From Aplidium turbinatum (Eukaryota; Chordata; Ascidiacea; Aplousobranchia; Polyclinidae), in NCBI GenBank assembly GCA_918807975.1, contig OU964918.1, positions 30,612,477 to 30,676,476 of the forward strand: 64,000 nt of DNA, given 5' to 3'. Made by a program: the position numbers and the translations under genes. Below the pieces are notes generated by a model. It had not been told where the DNA came from. It made no database searches and saw only the letters and a program-made list of their open reading frames with translations. Positions 9,066 to 21,180 of this stretch are shown here, in pieces (position 1 is the first letter of the stretch; every line of letters begins with the position of its first letter).

Positions 9066-11906
9066 CGACTATTCCAGAGATGGCATTTGGATGGTCAAGC
9101 TGGGAGGTTTCAGTTACAAGGGTGTAGTCAGTTGCGGGTATATAGACTTCCCAGGGTGGGATAGATGGTTCTTGGATGAGGTTTACGGTAATATTCGTGT
9201 CTATTGTCTCGGTGAGGGAATGGAATGGTTGGTAGTTACTTGTGTTGATCAAATTTCTTGGCAAACTTTTCTCGAGGATGTCATGTGCTGGGTGGCGTAA
9301 AAATGTCAGAATGTGGGCTTTGTAGTTTAGACAAAGTTGCTCGTATCTAAGTGACAAGGGTAATTCATTGCAGTAGTGTTGTAGGTTTGAAATTGGGGTA
9401 CTTTTCATTGCTCTGGAGCATATTCTTAGAGCTTCATTTTGTAATGTCAGAATTGGTTGGAGTGTGGTTTTGTTTGTGGCAAAATATACTTCCATACCAT
9501 ATTCAATAACCGATCGTATTATGGCTCTGTAGATGCAAAGCAGTGCTGATTTTCCTGCTCCCCAGTTTGTGCCCTTCAGTACACGAAGAACATTTAGTCT
9601 TGATTTGGATTTTTCTGCAACATGTTTAGCATGGATGCTATACTTTCCATTTGACTGAAATGTAATTCCAAGGTATTTGTAGTCTTTTTTGATGGGGATT
9701 AACGATTTTTTTATTTCGAGTGTACACGGATCATATTTACGTTTGTTTGTAAAAAGCACAACCGCTGATTTGTTTGCGGAGATCTTGAAGCCCCATTTTT
9801 CACACCAGTCTTTGGTTTTTGAAAAGTCAGATTTGATTATATTAGACAGAGTTGAGATGTCTTCTCCTGTTTTCCAAAAACAGAAGTCATCTGCAAAAAG
9901 TGCTGTAGAAGAGGTAATTAAGTTTGGTAAATCGTTGATCGCTACGTTGAATAGTAATGGACTAATAACGCTGCCTTGAGGAATTCCGTTTTCTAGTTTT
10001 CTTGTGGTAGATACAGCTTTGACAACCTTGACTTGAAAAGTACGATTTGACAGGAAAGATTTGATCCAAGATAGCATGGCTCCTTTGATCCCTAAGTCAT
10101 ATAGTTTTAGGAGGACTGCGTCGTGATAGACCATATCATAAGCTTTCTCAAGGTCAAGAAATACTGTTTGTACTGATTCACCGCAAGATAAGGATTTTTG
10201 GATGGTGTCGTGGAGTCTGATAATATGATCTGTCGTTCGACGTCTTTTTCTGAATCCAGACTGTTGAAGATGGAGTAGATTGTTTTGTTCTAGATACCAT
10301 CTGAGGCGATTAGTTACTATTTTCTCCATAGTTTTGCAAAGGGTGCTGGTTAAAGAAATTGGTCTGTAGGAGGAGGGTATACCCGTTGGTTTATTTGGCT
10401 TATGAATTGGGATGATGATTGAATGTTTCCATTTGAGTGGCAGTGTACCTGTTGACCAGACGTAGTTAAAGAAGTCGAGGAGGATATTCAAACTGCAAGG
10501 GGGTAGATGACATAACATTTGATAATAAATGCCGTCCGCTCCTGCGGCAGTGTTTTTATTACCTTTAAGGACTGTCTTCAACTCGTTCATTTGCAGGGGT
10601 AAATTGTAAGATTTATTGTAGAAATGGGTTGCCAGTTTTGATTGTAGATTGTTCGAAATTGAACGACTGGAATTTTCACGGAATGTTTTTGAATAGTTGG
10701 TTGAGCTGCTAACTGAGAGAAATTGATCTGCAAGGATGTTGGCTTTGTTGGTATCACTTTCTGCTTTAGTGGCAAGAGTGGGAATTCTTTTGGTTTCCTT
10801 TATGCCTGAAAATTTTTTAATAATTTTCCACACTTTGTCAAGCTTTGTTTTACTATCGAGGGAACAGCAGAAATTGTTCCAGCTTTCTTTTTTTGCTTGG
10901 ATGATGGTTTTTCTGGCAATTGCTCGGAGGCGTTTAAAGGCTTGGATGTCTGTTGGGTGTCTGGTACGATGAAGACGTTGTAGTGCTATTTTTTTGTTCC
11001 TTACTGCTCGTTTACAATCGTCATTCCACCATGGAACGCCATTTAATTTGAATGGTTTGGTTTTAGGAATTGCTATAGACGCGCAGAGTTGGATAGTTTC
11101 GGAGAGGTTTTGGTTAAATATGTTTATATCATTTGAGACAACAGAAGAATTTAGATTTTTTTGGCATAATTTGGAATACTTTGCCCAATCAGCTCTTTGG
11201 AATGCCCATGATGGTACAAACTCTGCATTATCTGGGGAAGAAACATTGACTGTAGTAGCGACTATGCAGTGGTCACTACCCAAAAATTCATTGGTGACAT
11301 CGGTGATGCATTTGTGCCCAAGGGAAGTAGAAGCAATAGTGAGGTCTAGAGTGTTCCATTGGATTTCCGGCTTATTTAAAGACATGTGGGTGGGAACAGT
11401 GGTGTTGAGGATTACTGCACCATGATTTTCAATTAGTTCAAGTAGAGCATACCCTCTATTATTATTGTTGTTGCACCTCCACATGACATGGTGGGCATTG
11501 AAATCACCGCAAATTAATAATTTATCATGGTTAGTAAAAATACAGTTTATTTGGTCACCTGCAAATGAGTTTGTGGGTGGGTTATATATATACTGCATAC
11601 AGTTAGGTGTTCGATTTTAATTGCAATAATTTCCAGCCGTGGGTCTGCATCCTGGATGGGTAGCTCTGTAAAGGAGATATTTCTTTTAATGCAGATTCCG
11701 ACACCACCTCCTTTTCCCAAGTAAGCAGGTCTGTCTTTTCTGTAGAGATGATATCCATTAATATTAGGGGAGTATTTAGGAGTTAGGTGTGTTTCTTGTA
11801 AGCAAATGATGTCCGGTGGGGTTTGTGTGCTTGCTATTAGTTGATTCAATTCCGGGATTTTCCTATAAATTGACCGACAGTTCCACTGCCACACTGTGAG
11901 GAACAT
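9066..11906 (-). pseudogene. LINE ORF2: endonuclease and reverse transcriptase part
   Basis: It starts at 11906 with MFLTVWQWNCRS. Endonuclease hallmarks in order are WNCRS, LQETHL, CGDFNAHHVMW and GSDHCIV. One frame change lies near 11590, inside the endonuclease. The remaining 847-codon frame runs open to the insertion site. RT hallmarks are SYRPISLTSTLCKTMEKI, FLDLEKAYD, NGIPQGSVISPLLFN and ALFADDF, the FADD catalytic box. The protein nicks target DNA and reverse-transcribes the element RNA at the nick. The coding sequence is cut at 9058-9065 by the element at 6409-9057, and RNase H lies beyond it. Confidence 0.92.
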
Positions 11907-12116
11907 TAAATTATTAGTGATTTTAACATGTCCGAGTTTGTTAGAAATCCCATTCTAGAACCTGCTGTATCGGCGATAATTTGAAAAATGTCAATTTCTT
12001 TATTTTGGCTTTGAGCATACGTTGTCTTGGTAATCACTTCTGCTAAAAAGGCAAGAAATAAGATTGGGTTATTTATAAAGTGGCCGCCCTCGTCTCCTAC
12101 ATTGGTTGGTTTAGAG

Positions 12117-12977
12117 CAGTGGTCTCCAACCTGTGGGTCGCGACCCCAAGTGGGGTCGCCTTAACTTTTCCTGGGGTCGCCACAACTCACCATAGGCTAT
12201 TCAATTTGTTACCGTTTCAATTCATTACCGAAAAAAAGACTGATACTTTTTTGTTCTAGTTCGCAACCTTTGCCTGTGTTTTGGAGTACATCTTGCTACC
12301 TCGTGTCACAAATAAACCATTGTGGTGCAATAATAAAAAACGGAATAGTTGCGACAAGTAGGACAGAGCAAAAGCATTTGCGATGCTAGTTTAGACTAAC
12401 TTTTTATTATTCAAGGTGACTCCAGAACGAGCGAATAGTTATTTTTGCAAGTGTAGTGTGCAACATTTCATCGGCTGTTTATGGTTTGCTTTGCAGCTAG
12501 TAATGGTAATTTGTAGCTAGTAAGTATAGCTAAATATTATACAAAAATGGCAGCAAAAAAATACCAGAAAAATATCATATGACGAGGCTTTTTTAAAACT
12601 TGGTTTCACTGAATTTAATGGCAAACCAAAGTGTGTAATCTGTCTTAAAGTTTAGCGGGTTTAACATAATGTATTAAACACAAAACAAAATATATAACAT
12701 CATAACTCACGTTTTCGACACGTAGGTGTGTCCTCATCAGGGATTCAATTTGCAATATATGTAAATGAAAAATTGTAAGATAAATTTGACATTGCACTAC
12801 AACTGTAACGACACTCTGGATTGAAAAGCACCTTTTCAGTCCAGAGTGTCGTTACAGACAGTGCAAAGTCAAATTTTTCTTACGATTTTGGGAAAAACAA
12901 AATGGGATCGCATGTAAATGTTGAAAATCATTTTCATGTAATTTGGGGTCGCTTCTTAAAAAGGTTGGAGACCACTG
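12117..12977 (+). mobile_element. hAT element (Buster/ZBED5-like) in LINE ORF1
   Basis: The ends CAGTGGTCTCCAACCT and AGGTTGGAGACCACTG are flanked by GTTTAGAG (12109-12116 and 12978-12985). Near 12565 the plus strand reads YDEAFLKLGFTEFNGKPKC then VICLKV. This is the start of a BED zinc finger as in ZBED5-like hAT transposases, including the first Cys pair. The rest of the transposase is missing; a half foldback element (12650-12900) sits where it would continue. It is therefore a deletion derivative, younger than the LINE it interrupts. Confidence 0.9.
12650..12900. repeat. Half foldback MITE with a long palindrome
   Basis: It starts with AGCGGGTTTAACATAATG, the same inverted-repeat arm as the foldback element at 56910-57236. 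A shared inner motif follows (TTCGACACGTAGGTGTGTCC). A near-perfect hairpin comes next: ACGACACTCTGGATTGAAAA against ACGACACTCTGGACTGAAAA, around a CAC turn near 12830. Weaker pairing extends outward to arms of about 60 bp (12768-12895). The second AGCGGG arm is absent, so one half seems to have been replaced by an inverted copy of the other. Confidence 0.65.
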
Positions 12978-13929
12978 GTTTAGAGGGTCCGGGTTTTTCC
13001 ATTGTGACTGGAGTTATATTTATACCGTCATTAGTTTGGTTAGAGGATAGATTTTTATTCAATTGGCTTGTTGGAGTTGTGCTTGCTACAAGAGGAGGGA
13101 AGTCCAGATCATAACTTGGCATTTCTGTATTTACAGCTCTTTGCTGCTTGCAGGCTTCAGCATATGTTAGGTTTTTAGTGGTTTTCATTTTCTGAATGGC
13201 TTTTTCTTTCAAGTACTTGGGGCAGTTTTTAGAAATAGCGACGTGTTTTCCACCACAATTTGAGCATTTTACTGCTATACTTGGGCATTCATCATGCCTG
13301 TGTTGTTCACCGCATCGGAGGCATTTGGTTTTAGATCTGCACAATTTTGCTATGTGTCCAAATCGATTGCAGTTGTAACATCTTAAGGGTTTTGGAATGT
13401 ATTGCGAGACTCTAAATCGTTGATAGCCTATTTTTATTGAGTCTGGTAGTGATTTGCTATTGAAGATTAATAATACAGTAGTAGATGCAATTAGTTCAGA
13501 CGAGTCAGAATTTCTTTTATTAAACCTTTTAACCGACCTTATGTTCGCATCCTTCAGCGCCGCAAGAATATCTCCATCCTCCATGCCGAGAGGAACATTA
13601 TATATTACTCCACTTGCTCCAGGTGGTCTTTTGGCGTAGGCGGTGATCGGAATGTTGATGGTGTTGCCATCCGTCAGTGTCTTGGTTTTGAGGATAACCT
13701 CTATCTGGCTTGGGTTTGCATTTATCTGAAGTCCTCCATCTTGTCTTGCTGAGCAGGATTTGTATTCGCCTATTAGATATTGCAGACATCGGTCGATCAG
13801 TATCGGCGAATACATTTTTAATGTTTTTTTTTGCTCTCCCGGCTGGTTCGATTTCAATATGACTGTAGTAGTATTGTTGCCATTTTCGTCTGGGTTGTTT
13901 TCCGTTTGGTACTCCTCTTCGGAATGCAT
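12934..13929 (-). pseudogene. LINE ORF1, gag-like protein with three CCHC zinc knuckles
   Basis: An open frame of 331 residues starts at 13929 with MHSEEEYQTENN. The C-terminal half carries three zinc knuckles: CYNCNRFGHIAKLC, CLRCGEQHRHDEC and CSNCGGKHVAISKNC. This is the RNA-binding part of ORF1 proteins of I and jockey-type LINEs, which package the element RNA. Upstream of 13929 the same frame continues without an ATG for about 30 codons (LETDDPENKKETPSLKRKRM), so the true start could be further 5'. The 3' end of the gene is interrupted at 12977 by the hAT element. The last codons of the open frame are inside that insertion, and the original C-terminus lies left of 12117. Confidence 0.85.
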
Positions 13930-14200
13930 TCGTTTTCTTTTTAGAGACGGCGTCTCCTTCTTGTTTTCTGGGTCGTCTGTCTCCAGTTTGGTTGAGTTGA
14001 TTTAAAATTAAAAGCTCAAATTTGTATTTCAAACTGCACCTTCCTTCTTGTTCTGCACCGCGCAAAACACTTGCTTCTCTGGGCAACTCGCAAGCAAAAA
14101 ATCGGCTATGCTTACTAGAAGAAATCTCACAACCTTCCTCTAGCTTGAAAACTCTAGAATGACGAGCTATGACCAACCTTCTAGGTACGGTACTTGCTAT

Positions 14201-16199
14201 TTATAAGCTCTGTACCACTGTTCCGGCTGGTCAATCGCCCTCTTGATTATAATTGTGAAATTGTGATGAATTTTGTAAACGTTGAATTTGCGTTGTTCCT
14301 GTGTTCTACGTGACGTGGCTTGCCTGACTACCAAGACATTTTACTTCTGATTGACGCTTTTTGCCGCGTGCCGAGAGCCACTACTCTGGACCTAAAAATA
14401 CTCCGGGTCTAACAATACCCTCTGTCAATGCTACTGCCAACAGCCGCCCAGTTAAAACATTAATTACATGAGGTGGATATTAACAAAAGCGGGAAGCTTC
14501 GGCCTCCGGCCGGAGTTGACATTCTCTGCCTGGAACATCTTGCCTCCAGCCAAAATGTTGCCTCCGGTGCATCACTATTTGATTGTTTGACATGGAAAGA
14601 TGATCAGCTATGGTGCAAATGTTTCCATTGGCGATAATTGCTTTGGGGAATGCCAATACAATTGTTTCTGACTAGTTGAAGGCCTGCATTCTGTAACATA
14701 GTCATCTCGAAGATTATCAGTCAAATCTCTATATTCATTCACTAAAAATTCAACGGCCTGATCTTCAATCGTTTACCATGCACCAAGTTACAAAGCAGAA
14801 AAGTTTGAAGCAGTAACATTGTGTAGCATTGCATACCGTTGTTTTTTGCATTTGTATTTTACTAATGTGCAGCTGTAATTTGTTTTTTGAGCTTTATTTT
14901 TGTGCAAGAAATTTAGTCTGTTTTGAAAACCGGTAGTAGCCTATCGACATTACAGCAACAAATTTTCTTTCAGAGTGAGTGTTCTGTCTTATTTGCACAG
15001 TTCATTTGTTTTCACTCTTGCAATTTGACAAGGTTAGGAAGTAGCAATAACGCAATACAGCCTACTAATTTTACTGTCTTTTACAGAATAACGAGCTAAC
15101 CTCTTACCCTTTAATAGATCATTATAGCGCAAGTTTAAAATTTCAGAATGACGTCATCATAACTTTTACGACGTCATCTTGATGGCATCAAAATAAATCT
15201 GAGGTCTCTTTCTGCAGACTAGACCCATTGAGAAGTTTCAAAAGATGTGTATAGGTTGCCTGAAATAAACAAAGTGTCTTTTCACCACTAGTGGCGTTGA
15301 ATGCTGCTTCTTAGTCTTCCTATTCCCCCCACACTTCTCAAAATGACGCCAATATCCAAAAGTTGATTTTCACTTGTGAGCTATCAGCAACGCATTGAAT
15401 GAAACTGTTTTCCTTTGAAAGAAAGACTTCTCGGGTCAGAATCATGGCTTAACAGGTCAAAAATTGATGATTTTAGCAAACGTGGAAATGTTTAGGCTTC
15501 TTGAGGCAGGGTATCCCATTACCTGAGAACAAACTGGTTGTTACTTTTGGATTTCTCATGGATAAAATCATAGGAAACAATGGGAGAAGCTAAAAAATTT
15601 GAATTTTTTTAATTTTTAGACAGTTCTAAAGCGACATATTCAAACATTTCCTTCAAAGCCAAGTTGACAACCTTGCTGTGAACGAGTTTGGTAGTAGGCT
15701 ACGCTCTTCAAATTACAGCAACACGCCAAGCAATTACTTGTTGGGAATCAGGCACACTGCTGTTGTTAAAGTTTGTTTGCTCGACAGTTCACTGCACGCT
15801 TTCCTCAGAGCAAGCACGCGTCTATGGTGATTGCAACTCATAGAAAATGTGTGAGCTGGGTGGATACAGGTGGCTTCTTGTTTAGAGTCTTATAGCCACA
15901 GTGGCTTCGATGCATCGCTCGGCAACAGGTAGGTTACACTTTATGTTAAAGAGAAATAGATGTAGGCCTAGCCACTGCAATATGTCATTGTAGGCTTATG
16001 ATATATAGAGTTGGAGAAAATGCGTCATCCTCTATTTTTCTTAGTTTTTATGTAAATCAAGTTTTGTAAACACGTATGTTTGTTGTGATGCAACAATTAG
16101 ACAAGGCACTATCTGTGACGAGACAAATAAGTGAAAAGTTGAGTAGCTGGCATCAAAACTTCTAAATTTTTCGCTTTCTTTTGTTGTTGGTAAGTTTAG
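14201..16199. other. Non-coding stretch right of the LINE
   Basis: It includes a GC-rich patch near 14505-14570 that may belong to the LINE 5' region. The remainder is AT-rich with no exon, RNA gene or terminal repeat that I could support. Confidence 0.4.
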
Positions 16200-17167
16200 T
16201 AGGGCAAAGTAGGGATGTTGTCACAATTTTTACAAATCAGCATATATCTCGTTCTGTGCCAATGGTATCGAGCCGCTAGATAGTGCAATTGAAAGAGGTA
16301 TCATTCGACTTCTTTTAGCTACAGCTAAATTTTTTCTAGATTATTTCGTTTTTACATAAATGCATGTTTAATGCAAGTAAATGGGCTGTGACAACACGCC
16401 CCACCCCGGGGCGTGTTGTCACAGAGCACGAGGCGTGTTGTCACAAAATTTGTGCACATGCTTTATGATTAAAATATGACAAAAACCAATAAAAAATGGT
16501 TTTAATACAGGCTAAACAAATAAACAAATATGCAAAATGCAAAAAAATTGATTTACAACATATTGGTAAAAAGTTTATGCCTATTTTCAAAAGCAATAAA
16601 AATGTCCTCTTGAGAATTATGTGTCACTATCGAATATCTGTGTGTATCATTTATCCATTATAAATATTTTTCTAAAAAAGCGTTGTATTTTAACAAATAC
16701 GCATATTACCTCGTTGTATAAGCAAAAATATTTTTTATGTTTCTTAACATCAAAAATGCACACCGTGGGGCGTGTAGTCACAGCTGTGACAACACGCCCC
16801 GTGGTATGAAATCACGTGGTTTCAACAACCATGTGTACATCTCTACTTGCATGTCTTATCTGTTTGGTATGATGAAAAGAGCAGGCTTAAAGCAAACGAA
16901 TGGTATCTTTCTTGATCAGTTATGATCATACCTTAGTTTGCCAGACCAACTTTTAGTTTAGTTATAAAACCTGATTTCGCCCAAAATTCAATGGCACTCC
17001 TCATAATTTTTGCTGTGGTGACAAATTTATTAACCTTCACAGCTTTTACGAAAGAAAACTGAAAACTATGCCTTCCATTGAAAACTCGTTGTTACACGCT
17101 TGGGTTATCACATGGAAATCGTGCTGTGACAACACGCCCCTGTGACAACACGCTCCACTTTGCCCTA
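16200..17167. mobile_element. pogo-type MITE with an array of short bidirectional motifs
   Basis: The ends are TA-GGGCAAAGTAGGG on the left and, as reverse complement of the right end, TA-GGGCAAAGTGGAG. A TA dinucleotide lies on each side (16200-16201, 17166-17167), as for Tc1/mariner/pogo insertions. The terminus is close to that of the coding pogo element at 48507-50262 (TAGGGGAAAGTA). Inside are eight copies of (GGGG)CGTGTTGTCACA in both orientations: 16216, 16387-16402, 16408-16423, 16431-16445, 16767-16782, 16785-16800, 17125-17140 and 17141-17156. It has no protein-coding content. The copies may be transposase-binding sites. Confidence 0.75.
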
Positions 17168-17343
17168 CATCTGTTTGAAGCTAAACTGTAGGCTATTGTG
17201 GACCCAGGCTCACCATCATCTTGAATAACCGGACTGTTATTCGCTGAGCCTATTTTTTAGTAGGCAACAATTTCCACTGTTTGATTGGGTATCTCCTAGG
17301 GCCCTTGGTCTTGGCATGAACAACTTTAATGTAACGTTGAAAC

Positions 17344-17440
17344 CCGGGACTACAGAGAAAGGGACTTCCGACTCAAAAAACGGCATGGGCCTTAAAAGGG
17401 TTACTAGAGGATTAAGAGGGTTACTTCTCCGTAGTCCCTG
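17344..17440. mobile_element. 97-bp hAT micro-MITE
   Basis: The ends C(C)GGGACTACAGAGAA and TTCTCCGTAGTCCCTG are inverted repeats. The flanks GTTGAAAC and GTTGAAAA match at 7 of 8 positions, consistent with an 8-bp hAT target duplication. There is no coding capacity. Confidence 0.7.
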
Positions 17441-17937
17441 GTTGAAAAGTTTTTAATACAATGTTTTGTTTCATTTTGAATGAAAATCCTATTATTTCCT
17501 TTGATTTCGAGATCTCAGCAATTTGATTTCGTTATGCGCTAAAAATATGAAATGCCAATGTACGAGAATCGTAGGCTACAAGGTAGAAAGCGTCGATAAA
17601 AATGCGGAGATTGCATAAAAGTGTTTAAATAAACTTATTGCTTTCACTCAGGAGTGTTTCAAACAAGACAAAACTTAATTCAAAATTTTGTTTTGTTGTT
17701 AAATAAATAATAATAATTAATCGCAGGGTTTTTAGAGATTTTTATCATCTTTAACCCACCTTTTTCTCTCCCAAAATAAAACCAAAGCTCTGCAACGAGT
17801 ATTTTAATTTCCTTTTTGCTACAAAATGCAGTCTTAACGTAATTCAAATGAAAAACGTCTTTGTGCTCCACAGGAAACATCAGCCGAATTGTGAATCGAC
17901 AGGGGGTTGCACTCACGATTTACATTGCATATTTGCA

Positions 17938-20900
17938 TTGATGATGATGATTATGTGCCTGAGCTGATACAGACGTTGGCGATCATGGTCTTCCAAACTT
18001 CTCTGTCATTTGCCATTCGTATAAAATCGTTCGTTTTAACTGTTGTGTTTGTGGCCCATTGATTCAAGCTGTTTAAATAAGTTAATCTTTGTCGACCTCT
18101 GCTTTTTTTTCCTGTATCATCCCCAATAGAGCTAATTTTTCCAAATCTCCATGTCTGTGAATATGACCTACAAATTGCATCTGACGCCTTCTAACTGTTG
18201 TTATTAATCTCCTTTCTGCATTTGCCAATTTCATAACTTCGTCATTACTCTTCTTTTCAGTCCAAGATATCCTCAACATCCTTCTGAGAAACCACATCTC
18301 AGCAGCCTCTAGTCTTTTCTTCATATCTTTACTTATTGTCCAGCATTCACATCCGTAGGTTAGAATTGATTCTACATAATTATGCTTTTAAAACTTTAAT
18401 TTTGGTCTTTATTGTCGTGTTGCGATTCCTGAAGATTGTGCTCATTTTACTGAAAGTATCCTTTGCTATGGCGATTCTCTTTTTAATTTCAGTGTCACTT
18501 TTGCCATCGGAAGTTATAATGTATCCAAGATATTTAAATTTTTCAACTTGTTTCACTGTAACACCATTGAGTGTTAGGTTGCAATTTGGATAAGTTTTCT
18601 TTTTTGATACCGTCATGCATTCTGTTTTTCTTGAATTTAACTCTAAACCCATTGCTTTACTGTAATTGACAACAGAATTTAATAAGTCCTGTAGATTGTT
18701 TGCAGATTCTGCTATCAAGACTGTATCATCAGCGTATCAAGTTTGTTATATTTTGTCCTCCAACCTTTACTCCATTCATATTTTCGATGTCTCTCAAAAT
18801 CATCTCACTGTAAACGTTGAAAAGGTCTGGAGATAGGACACATCCTTGTCTGACGCCACGTTGTATGGGTTTGAATTCGCTAAGATCGTTATTTATACGT
18901 ATTGCAGCCGTTTGTTCCCAATAGAGGTTTCGTATGACTCTGAGGTCTTTACCGTCGATATCTAAAGAATGTAGTATATGGAATAATTTGGCATGTTGAA
19001 CCTTATCAAAAGCTTTAGAAAAGTCTATGAAACATAGATAAAAATCCTTGTTCTTTTCTATACATCTCTCTGTTAACATTTTTAATGTAAAAATTCCATT
19101 TCTGGTCCCTTTGTCTGGGACAAATCCAAACTGTGCTGTTGAAATTTCCGGTTTTAATTTTGGTCTCAATCTCATCATCACGATTCGGAGTAGAATCTTT
19201 GTTAGGTGACTCATAAGGCTAATTGTTCTGTGGAGTGAGCATTCTCTTGCTCGGGTTTTCTTTGGTAAAGTTATGAATATGGAACCTACCATATCACTAG
19301 GGATGTTTTCGGTGTCATAAATATGATTTAAGATCTCAGTGGTTAGGTCTAAACCCCACTCATCTAAAGCTTCGATAATTTCAACTGAGATATTATCTGG
19401 TCCAACTGCTCTTCCATGTTTTGTTTTGTTCATAGCGATTCTTACTTCTTCTTTCATAATAGCTGGACCTTCCATGGGTTTGGAGATGCCTGGCTTGTTT
19501 CCGCGTTCGTCGAAAAACAGCTCTTCAATGTATTCACACCAACGCTGCAGAATATCTTTTTGGTCCATCAGAATAGTTCCATCATTTGCCTTGATGCATC
19601 CTGCTTGTGAGCAATACCTCTTCTTCCCTGTTACCTCTTTCACCTTCTTGTGTATAGGCTATATTTACTATCTTTGATTTTAACATTTTCGATTTCTTCA
19701 CATTGAGTATTTATCCAGGTTTTTTTAGCATCAACACACATCTTTTTAATTTTCTTGTTCAAAATTTTGTATCTTTGTTTATTATTCTTTGCTTTTCTTC
19801 TTTCTTTCATGAGGTCAAGAATTTCAGATGTCATCCATTTCTTTTGTTTCTCAGTTTTGACTAGTGGTATGAACTCTTCCAGTGATTCCGACACGCTATT
19901 TTTAAATTGTTCCAGTATTTTATCTGTTGTTGTTAGCCTTTCAAGTGACTCGTATTTGTTTTTGACTGAGACGGAAAATTTTGTAAGTATTTCGGGATTT
20001 CCACGTAGTAGATCAATTTCATATTTCGGGTTTGGCTTAGTTTTCTTGCATCTCTTTAGCTTGACCCTCAGAGAGCAGACAACTGGAACATGGTCACTAT
20101 CGCAGTCTGCACCAGGCATTGATTTAGATGATAGAATGGCGTTACGAAACCGCTTTTGAGCAAGGATATAATCGATCTGGTTCTTGAATCTGTCACCCGG
20201 GCTTCTCCAAGTCCATTTTCTTCGTCGGTGGTTTTCCGACCATGTATTAGTGATTAGATATTCATTGTCTCTGCACCATTCAATGAGTCGTTCCCTCTGT
20301 CGTTCATTTTACCAAGACCGTGTGGGCCCACAATGTCTTCAATTTGTTCGTTTCCCACTTTTGCATTAAAATCCCCCATAATAATTTTGATGTCTTGTGA
20401 TTTTAATTGTCTGATGGCACGCTCAACGTCCTCATAAAATGTTTCTGTATCATCCCAATCATGACTTGATGTTGGGGCGTATGTTTGAACTATTCCAATG
20501 TCAAAAGGTTTAGCTTTTAGTTTAACGACCATTACCCGGTCTGATACAGGCCAAAATCCTTTGAAAGTTGCAGATGTAGCAGAATCAAGTATTATACCAA
20601 CACCTCTTTGATGTTGATCACCTCCGGAATATAAGGTTTTGCAGCCATCCAATGTAGTTGTACCTGTACCAGTCCAACGAACTTCTGCTAAGCCAAGAAT
20701 ATTTATACTCATTCGTTTCATTTCCTGCATAACATTAGCAAGTTTCCCTTTTTGATACAAAATACGCACATTCTACGTTCCTATGCGTTTTGGTTTAACT
20801 TTGCTGACAATCGCATTATGACGATCGGGTGCCACTTGTCGCACATGGCAATCCCTTCCGAGCGAGGTGTTTACCTTGTAAACCCCATTTACGCTGTTCA

Positions 20901-21180
20901 TTTGACTTCTTTTTATTTGTCTGACCATAATTTTCTTTGCAAAGATAGCACACAGTGGTTTGCAGTTGCCTTCTGTGTGGGCAGTGTCCTTACAGGACGA
21001 GGGTCTTAACCATTGTACCTTGTTCGGTATCTTCTGCCTAGCACCGTGATACATAAAACCAGTTCTGAAACCATATCAGCTGCCTTTACTCCTCATCCGT
21101 CACCTGCTTACCATGACTTCCGTGTCCCTGATCGGGGGGCAAGGGGTTTCTCATACGTGCCCATGGTACGACCCTAGACT
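17938..21180 (-). mobile_element. RTE/BovB-like LINE
   Basis: The minus strand carries, in order, a roughly 400-bp 5' region, an APE endonuclease, a linker, RT and a C-terminal domain. The end is a short (ATG)n repeat at about 17938-17951. Endonuclease wording such as LGLAEVRWTGTG, the MPGADCDSDHVPV block and the end MANDREVWKTMIANVCISSG are typical of RTE/BovB-type LINEs. The length, about 3.2 kb, fits a full RTE element. Several frame changes make it inactive. It lies 1.1 kb upstream of the first MARVEL gene, on the opposite strand. Confidence 0.88.
17951..20790 (-). pseudogene. RTE-like ORF: endonuclease, reverse transcriptase, C-terminal domain
   Basis: Endonuclease block: VRILYQKGKLANVMQEMKRM, then MGDFNAKVG and GADCDSDH. 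RT block: LPKKTRARECSLHRTISLMS, FCFIDFSKAFDKVQH-type catalytic Asp, and RGVRQGCVLSPDLFNVYSE. The ADD box is disturbed by a small deletion near 18725, where RYADDTVL is expected. C-terminal block: RRMLRISWTEKKSNDEVMKL and GRQRLTYLNSLNQWATN. The stop is at 17951-17953. Frame breaks lie near 20250, 19640, 18725, 18375 and 18110. It would nick DNA and reverse-transcribe element RNA at the nick if intact. Confidence 0.88.

Larger units (their letters stand above)
5079..14200 (-). mobile_element. I-group LINE, nearly full length, with two later insertions
   Basis: Reading from about 14200 to 5079 on the minus strand there is a 5' region, a gag-like ORF1 with three zinc knuckles, an ORF2 with APE-type endonuclease, reverse transcriptase and RNase H, and a roughly 400-bp 3' UTR. 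It ends in a (TGAT)n run at 5079-5105, which is the AATC repeat in sense orientation. Zinc-knuckle ORF1 plus RNase H after RT is the layout of I-group LINEs (I, R1, LOA and relatives). Removing the insertions at 6409-9057 and 12117-12977 leaves about 5.6 kb, a normal length. The few breaks in long frames suggest a fairly young copy. The exact 5' end is not defined. Confidence 0.9.

Noticed and set aside
13598-14176. 192-codon open frame overlapping the LINE ORF1 start
   Set aside because: It is in a different frame from the zinc-knuckle ORF1 for most of its length and shows no domain. Its composition reflects the overlapped ORF.
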